A DNA stretch of 64,000 nt from contig OZ024794.1 in assembly GCA_964017045.1 (NCBI GenBank), positions 1,877,501 to 1,941,500 of the forward strand, read 5' to 3'. This document shows, piece after piece, positions 12,601 to 24,600 of the stretch. The translations under genes and the position numbers were made by a program. The notes beneath the pieces were generated by a model. That model was not told the DNA's origin. It did not search any database and worked only from the letters and a program-made list of their open reading frames with translations. Each line of letters starts with the position of its first letter. Position 1 is the first letter of the stretch. This DNA is from Omphiscola glabra (Eukaryota > Mollusca > Gastropoda > Lymnaeidae).

Positions 12601-15600
12601 GGATTATCTGCATTGTATTACAGGATTGTCTGCATTGTATTACAGGATTGTCTGCATTGTATTACAGGATTGTCTGCATTGTATTACAGGATTGTCTGCA
12701 TTGTATTACAGGATTGTCTGCATTGTATTACAGGATTGTCTGCATTGTATTACAGGATTGTCTGCATTGTATTACAGGATTGTCTGCATTGTATTACAGG
12801 ATTATCTGCATTGTATTACAGGATTATCTGCATTGTATTACAGGATTGTCTGCATTGTATTACAGGATTGTCTGCATTGTATTACAGGATTATCTGCATT
12901 GTATTACAGGATTATCTGCATTGTATTACAGGATTATCTGCATTGTATTACAGGATTATTTTCTCAACATTTTCTTATGATTACTGACCTCCCTGAATGT
13001 TTAGTCATCTTCAAAACACTCTGTAATGTCCTTGAAATATGCATACCATTCTGTAATGCCCTTGAAATATGCATACCTTTCTCTAAAGGCCCTTAAAATA
13101 TGCATACCTTTCTGTAATGGCCTTGAAATGTGCATACCATTCTGTAATGCCTTTGAAATGTGCATACCTTTCTGTAATGTCTTTGAAATGTGCATACCTT
13201 TCTGTAATGACCTTGAAATGTGCATACCTTTCTGTAATGCCCTTGAAATGTGCATACCATTCAAAAACCCATTCTCAACTTAATGAATTTTTTCCAAAAG
13301 TCATATGAAGCAATTGAAGGTTTGCAGATTTGCAGAGTTTATTCCAAGCTTCATGTACATAAGTCATTTCAATTTGTATGATATAAGCAAACTGAAGACA
13401 TGGTTACAAAATCTTGTGTAAAAACAGTGTATTCTCAGCAAACACACCCTAGCAACTACCCAATGCTACTTTGAATGATACAAATATGAAAAGCTATTTA
13501 TATCAAAACTTGGTTTCATGGTCAAAGTCACCATAAACCCCAGAAATGTACATAAAACTGGCAAAGGAAAGAATTCAGGATTGTGGAAATGATATGAAAA
13601 TTTGAGATTAGTGTTTACAGACCATAATGACAGTAAGGGTTGAGAGATTTCTTACAGAATAACTGACAGCAGCATGGTGTAGTTGGGCTGCCTGCCTCTG
13701 TAGCATCTGCCTCAAGTAACTCTCATCCTTTAAGGCATGCATGCTGACATCAATGTAGAGAGAAAATAAAAATAGTGAACAGCTCTCAGATCATTTCAAC
13801 TGAATTATTCTGGTAAGAGGACTTATTCATAAATAATACTTGTCAACTAATTATCTCATTTTTCAAACCGTATTAAATTAAATAAATAAGACAATTTTAA
13901 TTTTTCTTTTTGATACCCACATTTTGTAAAATCTGATTCAACAAGGCAAAGTCTAATCTACAAAAGGAATTCCTGGAAAAAAATATATAAGAAACATAAT
14001 AAACTAAAAGCAGAATAGATTTCTACCTTTGTTGGAGAATAGCAAATTTCTTTTCCCACATGTGATGTGTTTTCTCCAGTTCTCCTTGGAGTCTTATAGT
14101 ATTAAAGGAAAATGAAGATTAAAAGTTATAAAAAATGCTAAATGGCTGCTGTAAAAAAGAGTCAGCCATAAACAAAAAAAAGGTTAATACAATTTTAATA
14201 AAAATATCTTCCAAGCTATTCAAGTTTGTTAATGATGCTAAAATATTTGAAATCTTAACCATTTCTCAAGTGTTACAAAATCACTGCCAGCCTTGGGGGA
14301 CATATAAATAAATAAATATCTATCAATCAAAAGCAGTGGTTCTCAACCTTCCTAATGCCGCGACCCTTTAATACAGTTCATATTGTGGGGACAGCAACCA
14401 AATAATTGTTTCGTTACCACTTCATAACTGTAGAGTAAATGTGTTTTTTGATAGCCTTAGGTGACTCATGACAAAGGCTTGTACGGCCACCAAAGGGGTC
14501 ACAACCCACAGGTTGAGGACCACTGACCTAAAGTAACCACCATCATTATCTGTTAGTAATCTAAATTACCTGAGTATTTCAGATCTCAGTTTCTCTTCCA
14601 TTTCTTTTACAGCTTTTGAGTCTACGGACTTGCTATTCAAAGAATTGTTTTTGTCCTTTTCCTAGAATTGAATGAATACATTTAAAATACAATTATTATT
14701 TTTTCCTTTTATGATTTAAAAGTAAGAGTGTCATTTTACGAGTACTTCTAAAACTTCTCTAAGACTAAGTTCTTTTTTCTTATATTATTAATAAATAGCA
14801 ATCTTGACAATGCTTTAGTGGTGATGGACTTGCATAAATGTAAGATTGTTGCACCACGAATAAGATGCCAATCTTTGCCTTGGCATAAAGATAAGTCAAT
14901 ATTATTTATTCATTAGAATGTTAAATAAACAAGAACTAATTTTGTTTTTTCACCTTTGTTAATTGAGATTCAAGATTTGCTATTTTTTCTTGTAGTTGTT
15001 TCATCTTTGTTTGATCTCCACTCTGTGTTTTAGAAGATTCCTCTTTCATTTTTGCCACAGCCTTTTCAAGAAGCAAGAATGGTGTAACTTAATTAACTTA
15101 ATTAAGATAAAACATTTTCTTTTCTTTTTCAATTATGATTTTATCTGTTTTTTTCAAAACAGTTTTAAGTCAATGAATATTATTATTGTTCATCTGATCC
15201 CTACCTCTTCTCTGGCCAAGCGAACTTGTTCATCCATCAATCTTTTCATTTCATCTTTCTGGTGCCCAAGCTTGAAGATAAAAAAAAAAATAGGAAAAAA
15301 AAAATTCAAAAATCTCTCACAAGACATATTTTGAATTAAAATAAAGAAATATATGGTACATCTATTTAACAATCACTTATAATTTGTGACTTACCATCTT
15401 TCTAGAAGTTTCTTTTTCTCTGGCAGCCTCATTTGCCATCTCCATTTGCTCATGCTTCATCTAAGTTCCAACAAATAATATTGGTTAAATGCAAAAAAGC
15501 ATCACAAAAAGAACATATTATTTAGTACACACTATTTCAACAACATAAATATTGTGATGATTTAAATTGTCACTCAAATTTTAAGAAACCTATTCAATAT

Positions 15601-18600
15601 GAATATTGCCTAAAGATCCATATTTTTTAGTTTATTGTTTCAGTCTACAAACCCATAGAAAACAAAGGGAGTCACAACCCATGGTTTAAACATATTAAAA
15701 ATAAATGGTCAGATTGACCTATGGAACAATTTTGTTTTGGTCTTTTATATTTGACTGGATGACCCAAAAACAGGCATTCAGTCTTTTATTATAGTTCTCC
15801 CCATCTTCATCACCAGCCAACTATCACCTACCATCTCCACAGCCTTCAATCCACTCCCTGGGTAAATGCCCTCTCATACTCCGCAACCCACATTCTTCCT
15901 ACCCCTCCCCAAAACAGCTGCATTCCTACTCCAAACCTCTCCCCCATCATCACTTACCCTTTCCCCACTAACCCCCGGTGTCACTACATAATTTATTTAT
16001 ATTTATTAATATTAATTAAATTTAGCCAAACATCTGCAACAAAAATAAAAGCAGTGAAAATAAAAAATAAATTAAGTCATCATTATGAAATGCATGTAAG
16101 GTTATAATTTGACAGTTGATTTATTATCTGACATAACTAGCTCATTCAATTAAAAATTATATGATTATAATTATTTGGAAATTTTCATTTATTAAAAAAA
16201 ACTTTTTAAAATCAATATTTCCAAATAAGAATAAAACTGTTTTCATTAACATTTGTTAGGTCTACAGTCCTAGGGTACTATGATAGTGCATCTATTGCAT
16301 AGTCATATTTAATATTAAGTTTAAATATGCCCGGGGACATCCCCATCAAAGGGCCAATAGAATGGACGCACCCACCACTGTAGGGGAGAAGGTAAACAAA
16401 AATGACCAACAATAAAATAGAAATACTAAATCTGATCAAATTTACCTGTTCTACCATGATGTTACTTCTCTCCAGTTGCTCTTTAAGAAAGTCAATATCT
16501 GTATCTGATGAATGAACAGAAGGATTTTAAGTTTTTAGTTGTCTGTAGGCCTAAAATATAGTGAACAAGGCAAGATTTTTTATAAGCATTATTTGAATAA
16601 GTTATACATGCTGGGTGGCCATGCTGGGTGGCCGTGTGGTCTAAACTGAGTCAATTCAAAAAGCTGGCGGTCTCGAGTTAAATCCCCACCAAAGCTTAGA
16701 CAAGTCAAAACATCCCCAGCACCCCGTGGAAGTAGGATGCGTCAACTCTGGACCCATCTCAGTAAAGGCAAACACTGAATTCAAACTAGGAGATGGAATC
16801 CGGCAACTCCTGCGACGCTACTGGTGCCAAGCTGTATCACCCACATGATGTTCCCTTGGGTTATCCAGATGCATGCAGAGAGGTTATTTGCTGTCTAGGG
16901 AATCAGCTAATCATCCTAAAGAAAAAAACCCAGGCCTTGTGATTTCGTTCTGCGAAGTTTATAACATCATCACATTGTGACGGATGAAATAAATAAAAGC
17001 TTAGAAATATTTAATAATTTTAAGAACTACCAGAAGAAGATGGTAACCATATCTCAAGTACTCACGAAGTGTTGAGATTTCCTCTTCTTTGATCTCCAAG
17101 GCCTCTTCTAATCTGCTGATCTTTTTATTTGACACTTCTTGCTTTTGCTTTGCTTCTTCGAGTTGTTCCTGAATAGCATTGAGCTGTTCTTCAAGGTCCA
17201 CTTGAGGCTGAAAGCAAGTTCAAAATAAGTTAATAAAGTTGATTTATGTTATAATTTTTTTTTTAATTAGTAAAAATGAATTGCCAAGTAATTTGAGTAT
17301 GGTTGTACATACATATATATATTGAGACTAAATTAACCTTAAGAAATCTGGTACACTGATATTTAGTTTGTTTTTGTGATCTATTTCCTGATTTTCATCA
17401 GTGTGTTTAATTAGAGAAGTGTGTTTAATTAATGAAGTGTGTTTAGTTAGTGAAGTGTGTTTAGTTAATGAAGTGTGTTTAGTTAATGAAGTGTTTTTAG
17501 TTAGTGAAGTGTTTTTAGTTAGTGAAGTGTGTTTAGTTAATGAAGTGTGTTTAGTTAATGAAGTGTGTTTAGTTAGTGAAGTGTGTTTAGTTAATGAAGT
17601 GTGTTTAGTTAATGAAGTGTGTTTAGTTAGTGAAGTGTTTTTAGTTAGTGAAGTGTGTTTAGTTAATGAAGTGTGTTTAGTTAATGAAGTGTGTTTAGTT
17701 AGTGAAGTGTGTTTAGTTAGTGAAGTGTGTTTAGTTAATGAAGTGTGTTTAGTAAGTGAAGTGTGTATAGTTAATGAAGTGTGTTTAGTTAGTGAAGTGT
17801 GTTCAGTTAGTGAAGTGTGTTCAGTTAGTGAAGTGTGTTCAGTTAGTGAAGTGTGTTTAGTTAGTGAAGTGTGTTCAATTAGTGAAGTGTTTTTAATTAG
17901 TGAAGTGTGTTTAGTTTGTGCTTATTTCAGTGGTTCAGAATGGAGCTGCAACAGTGTTCGTTAAAATGGAAAATAAATTAAATTGGAAAAATCTATATTT
18001 AGATCAAGTAAAGCAATACAGATTAAAAAAGTGACTATGGAATATGTGAAAAACTGTCATTTGAACAAGAGGCTATTTACTGTGTTATGTGAGACACTGT
18101 CATTTGAGCAAGAGGCTATTTACTGTGTTATGTGAGACACTGTCATTTGAACAAGAGGCTATTTACTGTGTTATGTGAGACACTGTCATTTGAGCAAGAG
18201 GCTATTTACTGTGTTATGTGAGACACTGTCATTTGAGCAAGAGTCTATTTGCTGTGTTATGTGAGACACTGTCATTTGAGCAAAAGGCTTATATGCTGTC
18301 ATATGTGAGGCAGTAACGAGTGTACTAAGTTTTACCAAAGTTTACAAACAGCCTATAGGAAAGTTAGGTCTATTTGTCTCATATACTACAGAAAAATTTT
18401 CCATAGGGAATGGCCTTTGTTTGTTATAAAGTTCTCCTAAATCACCTAAATCAAATTTAATAATATAACATGAATTACACTAGATGCTATTGTAAATTAG
18501 ATTTCAAAATGTTTGCTTCTGAGATCTTTGCGTTGTGTGATCTATGTGTTGAGTTTTCAAGAAGATACTTAAAATAAATGCAGTGCACAAGACAACATTC

Positions 18601-21600
18601 AACAAGATATGACATAGTCCAGCACATTTTTTACCATTAAGTTGCAGAGGTTTACTTGTGTATTGCTATATATAGATATACGGGAAATAAGTCCATACAT
18701 AATATTTTTAAGTCATTTTACCTACAAAATGTCTATATTCATTGGAGGTAAGTGACACAGTCATATTATAAAACTTGTGTAAATACTTGGAGTGTATGTA
18801 GAAGAATAGTAGTAAAAAATATTTAGTGTGCTACAGAATGGCAGGTTTAAAAAGCACTGATATAGACAATATGATGATTATTATTTAACATGTAATTAAT
18901 ATGTATGTCTATAAAATTTTAAAAATTTTGTTTGAAAGGCAGGCAGCTAAATAATCCATTACAAAACACCTAAATATTTTTTTTGAAAAACTTATTGATA
19001 CATTTCAATCTGTCATTGTTGTTTTTTTGTTTGTTTTTTTAAAGTAACACTAGCATTAAAATTCATAGATAAATCTTTAAAAAAATCATTAATTTAAATA
19101 TATTTAAAACATAATTTTGTCACCTACAGTAGGTAGGTGACAAAAAATTATGTTTTTTAAATATATTTAAAAAAAAAAAAAACATAATTTTTTTGTCACC
19201 TACCTACTGTAGGTGACAAAAATTATGTTTTAAATATTTTTAAATTAATGATTTTTTTTAAAAAGATTTATCTATGATAAATCAACATAATTTGGTCACC
19301 TACAGTGGCATCTAAAGTCCTAAATCTCTCATCGTCATCATCTTGACTCTGCATTTGTTGTTGCTGTAATTGTGTCTTCAACATTTGTATTATTCCTTCA
19401 TTCCGAATAATTGCTGCTTGCATCTCCTTAAATTTGTCTTCTCTATCTGCTGTGTCATTTTTCTGCTTTGAACGCTCTCTAACCATTCTTGACTGTAGAT
19501 TTTTCTGAAACCATTTAGTTTATAGCATAATAAATGTAGGACTGCGCTCAAGCTGTGTGAATGAAATAGAAGAACAAGGTATGTGGGATCTTGAAATAGA
19601 AAGACAGGAAGAAATAGGAAGAACATTTCAGCTAAGAGTAAGAGCCTCCTCAACAGACATGAGAATTGAAAAATAACAAGAAATAGAAAGAAGTTAAAAA
19701 GTGTGAGCAGTCGCCATTAATGCTCTAGCCAGAAGTTGGGTTATTCAAAACCAAGATTACAAGATTAATCTTAGCCGAAATTTTCTTTTTTTAATATTAT
19801 TATTATTAATGGTAGTTTTCTATAGCGTGGTACCACAGCCTAGGGCTGGGCTCACCACGCTGTACATACAAGGTACCACAGCCTAGGGCTGGGCTCACCA
19901 CGCTGTACATACAATTTAACAAACATAATTAAGACCTTTAAAAATTAACTTACATTAATTAAAAAAAACAAAACAAGACAAATGTTTATTCGCCCAACCA
20001 TTCCATAACAATTTACATATGAAGCCATGAACGGCACTTAGCAGCATCGTTTAACGGTCAGAGGGGGAATCACTCAGGATAGTAGAGTTTAAAGAGATGT
20101 GTTTTGAGTGCAGTTTTGAAGGCTGTGATGGTTGATATATTTCTGGTGTGTAGTGGAAGAGAATTCCATTGTTTGGTGGCACACTAAGAGAAAGACCGTT
20201 CACATACTTCTTTTTCAAGCTTACACGTACCTTGTTCTTCTATTTTCTATGAACAAGTTAAACATTTAGTTTATGTGAATGAGTTAAACCTATTTTCATT
20301 AGATGGGATTAAAACATGACAACTTTCAAAATAATACATATTTAATATTATGCTATACATAATTATGGTGTTAATCAGTTTGCACGAAATTGTTTACTAT
20401 TGTACTTGGTTTGAATTGTTAACACATTAATGATTATAAAAAATTAGGAACACATCAATATTTTTAAAAAATTTAAAAAATTGGCTTACACTATAATGAA
20501 CAGACAGTCTTGAGATTGCATCAGCAAGTTGTTGTCGAAAAGCTTTGCGAAGGGAGCTCACTCTCTAAAATGCAAAAGAAGTAAAACAGTTATGGATAAA
20601 AAATATTTTGAAGCTTTTATGTTTAAGCTGATGTGTGTTACTGATAATACACCTACAGAAAAAATATACTTTATACACACATCTTGATGAGTTGTTTAAA
20701 TGATAATACATGTACAGAAAAAATATACTTTATACATACATCTTGATGATTTTTTTCAAGTTCCACAACTCTTTCATTGATTCTGCAGTAACTGAGGAGG
20801 GAAAATAAAAACTAAATATTATGACAATAATTGACTTCTAAAAATCCTGTTTAAATGACCAAGTGAGAGACCAAATAAATAAATGAAAATGAAACAATGT
20901 CCGATAACATGAATAATATTATTTACTCTCCTGGATATATATGTGTTTGAATTTTACTTACAGCTCTAAAGATTTTTCTTGGAGTTTTGCCTCATGATCA
21001 GCTTGCATTACGTGTTTGGTCAAATTGATATCTCTTCGAAGATTAGCTGAATCCTAAAACACCAAAAAATTTTGAACAAGCTTCAATTTTTAAATTGATT
21101 TCTCATGATAAAAACTTTAAATAATTTTAACTGATCTGTAGTGTTTGAAGGTCCAATCTTATCAAACGCTTAATTCTGCTCTGTAGCTACAGTCACTGTA
21201 GTTTTTAATATTTTGTGAACAAGAAGGTGAACATTTGCTAATGCTATAAATTTATAAGCAATAGTTCTTAGTTTATGACAATTAGTTTTAAAAAAGTAGA
21301 CAGCATTTGATTTCCTCATTTTATTATGATTGAAATTTGTAAATTCAAACTACACTAAATTACACCAATTCAAAGGTTGATCAAGAATATTTGTTTTAAA
21401 AGGTTGATCACTCATGCTTTTCAAAAAAGCCTCATCTTATATTGCCTTGAACTCTAAGTTACATTAAGCATTAATATTGAGCCCTTTACAAATATTTCTT
21501 TGCTTTTTGGTTAAAAATGAAGGTGTCATGATGCTAAATATGTAAAAAGGTAGGTCATTGCTTTTGTTTGAGTGTATGTATGTCTTTTGTTTGTGAGAAC

Positions 21601-24600
21601 TACTGTAAGTTGATGCAAAAGAAAATATTATTTCTAAAATAAAAACTTTTAACAAGAATTCTACTTGCTAACCTTTAGCAAAGTTTGTAAAACTTGTGTC
21701 AAATCTTTCAAGTCAATAATTTCAGTGACATCAGTCTGTGACGCTCTATCTAGACTAAAAAATCCAATTTTGGCATTGTCTGATAATGATGGCCTGAAAG
21801 GCAAAGGAAACTAATAAAATCAGGCTGTGAGCAAAATTTTGTCATGGACAACCATTCACAGTCATTTGCATGTGCTATACTACTATAGTATTGTTCTCAC
21901 AGTTTCATTCATAAGAGAATGAATGTGCCGTGTGTAAAAGTATTAAATCATTGTTCAAAGAAAGCTTAATTAATTAGACAGGTGTTAAAGTTGAAAGTTC
22001 AAAATAAGTAACCATAAACCAGTATTATTTTCAGGGCAAGCCTTGCCTTACAATGCCTTACATAGACTGTATATATAATGGTTGCTAGACTTGGTAAATA
22101 AATCATCCATATCATATTTATTGTAATGATGCATGTTATATAGCTAGATACGATATAATTTATTTAATTGCAAAATATTGTTATAATTAATTTGAAAAAT
22201 ATAACTTTTAATACCTAGCATTAATGATTAAGCCTAAAAAAAAGTTGGGCAAAATTATCATTCAAACAAGAGGCAATCAGCGAAATGGGGTCACAAAATG
22301 TGGATGCACAGTCCATAGTAAAAAGGCAGTATATACACATCTGGCAACCGAACAAATAGTGCGGGAGATATTCATCTTGCTGGCATATTGCGCTTTATTT
22401 AACATTGTCACTTTTAACCATTTGTTCATTATATATGTGAAAACATGAAATTAAATTGAAGTTAATAGTAAGTTTAAAACACTTTTAGTAATAAGTGAAT
22501 ATAATAAAAAATAATACAATAAAAGTATATTTAGTCAATAAATGACTATCATGTAATTGAATATAATATAGAACAAACAAAAACAAATTATAAAGATTTT
22601 AAGAGCTTTGTAATATACTGTAACATATATTTTGAAAGAAAATTTTTCAAACAATAGAAGGATAGTTATTTTAACTTCAACCCAAATATTAATACTATTA
22701 AACATACACAATTTTACTAAGAAATAAAGGAACAATTTTCAATTTGTCAGTCATTAAAAAATAAGTCCTTTTGCTATTTGCAACATTTATTCAGTTTTTA
22801 AGCAGCCTTTACAAAACAAATTTAAACAGTGGTCACAGCATATAACAAAAGCATAACATAGTTCATTCACCAGACGAATATCTTGAGAACTTATTCAATT
22901 CGTCTGGTCACCGAAATGTGGAAACTTTATAGTAAAACATACAAAAAATGATTGTTTCAGGCCTTGCAGCCCCTGGTTCATGATACCCTCGCTGAGTAGC
23001 CCTTGCAAACAGTGAAATATCCTCTTCAACACCAGTCACAGAAACATTGCAAATCCCATCTACATTCTACATGCATAGGACATATATAATATATATATAT
23101 AATATATATAGGTACTTTGGTAAAAAATTCAAAAATTTTGTAAAAATAAACCAATGGCATATTTGAATAGAGCTAAATTTTTACAGAATTATAACACCAA
23201 AATCATATTTTTAGCTGTTGTAGTTTTAAAGTTATGAATTTTTAAAGTACGACTTCGTTTGTCCTTTTTTAACATGGACCGCATCGCCACATTCTGTGAC
23301 CCAATTCCGTTGTTCGCGTCACGAGCTAAATAACTCGTTTTAATGAAAATTTTATACGACTTTTATTTACAGAACTAATGCTGTATTAAAAATAATATGA
23401 TACAATTATATATAAATTATCATTTATCTAACTGCACTATGTATATCAGTAAATTTAATATAATGTATTAATATAAGTCTTTTCTGTTTACCAAATCTAC
23501 GGCACGGAGTTCATTATACCGGCATAGCTATATAATCTATATAAGGCAACGCATCCCCTTATTACTGTTCGGGAACTACTTATGTTGAACTTTCAACTTT
23601 GGCGCATGACTTATTAATTAAAGCTTCCACTGGCCTAGTTTAATAGTTTTTGCACACGGCAACCTTTTATGAATGAGATAGTAGTATGGTATAGCCATTA
23701 TGCAAGTGACTGTGAATGGCCATGACATTTTGCACACGGCAAATGATGACCCATTATAATATGGACTCTACCGGGTTTTTAACCTCAAATTAAAATATTA
23801 TACTTTCAATAACATGTAAGTTCATTCTAAAACATAATTTATCAAATATTTTGATGTAAATAGTAGTAATAATTAAATATTTCCTAAGTCTAGGTACTCC
23901 AACTCCAATTTTCAAATACATCTGACATAGACAAAGAGCATATCATTGGAAAGAGCTGGCTTTAAGCTTTCCAATGACACCAAGATAATCTTTCTATGAC
24001 TAATAGGAGAAAAGTTATGAATTTTTTAGTGATTTATTTTTCCCCACTATTCGGCTTTGTATTTAATTTTTAAAGCTGTGATCGCATTATTACTCTGTTG
24101 GTACTATTTTGCTTGTATCTTTTTGGCTATTAAAGTTAGAGCTATCAAATTTGGAGGAGACATTTACAACACAATGTTTAACAAAATAAAACACATAAAT
24201 TGTGAATTAACTTATTATATTTTATTAAATATGACTTTATGTGCATATGGCGTGGATAACGACAATTGGCAGAAAATTTCATTTTTTTAAAAAATGAAAT
24301 AATTACTAAACCAAGAAAGCTACTGTTATAAAATTTTCAATACAAACAGATAATGTCCATCTAAAAGTAAGGCACATTTAAAATAAATAAAATACAGATC
24401 AGGAAAATTTATGCAAATTTAGAAAAAATATTTCATGAAAAGCAACCACGGCCGAGACATTTTTACATTTAAATACGTAACTTTTAAACTAATAAAGCTA
24501 CTGCTATAAAATTTTCAAAACAAACAGATAATGTCCATCTTAAAGTAAGGCACATTTAAAATAAATAATATACAGATCATAAAAATTTATGCACCTTTAG

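Noticed and set aside
12223..13096. Three overlapping 248-263 codon frames
   Set aside because: The 22-bp unit cycles through all frames without stops; no gene signals.
16609..16700. Functional tRNA gene
   Set aside because: A and B boxes are present, but the cloverleaf is not intact and a SINE body and A-rich tail follow.
17401..17964. 187-codon CLVSEV-repeat frame
   Set aside because: 18-bp tandem repeat in an intron, antisense to the gene.
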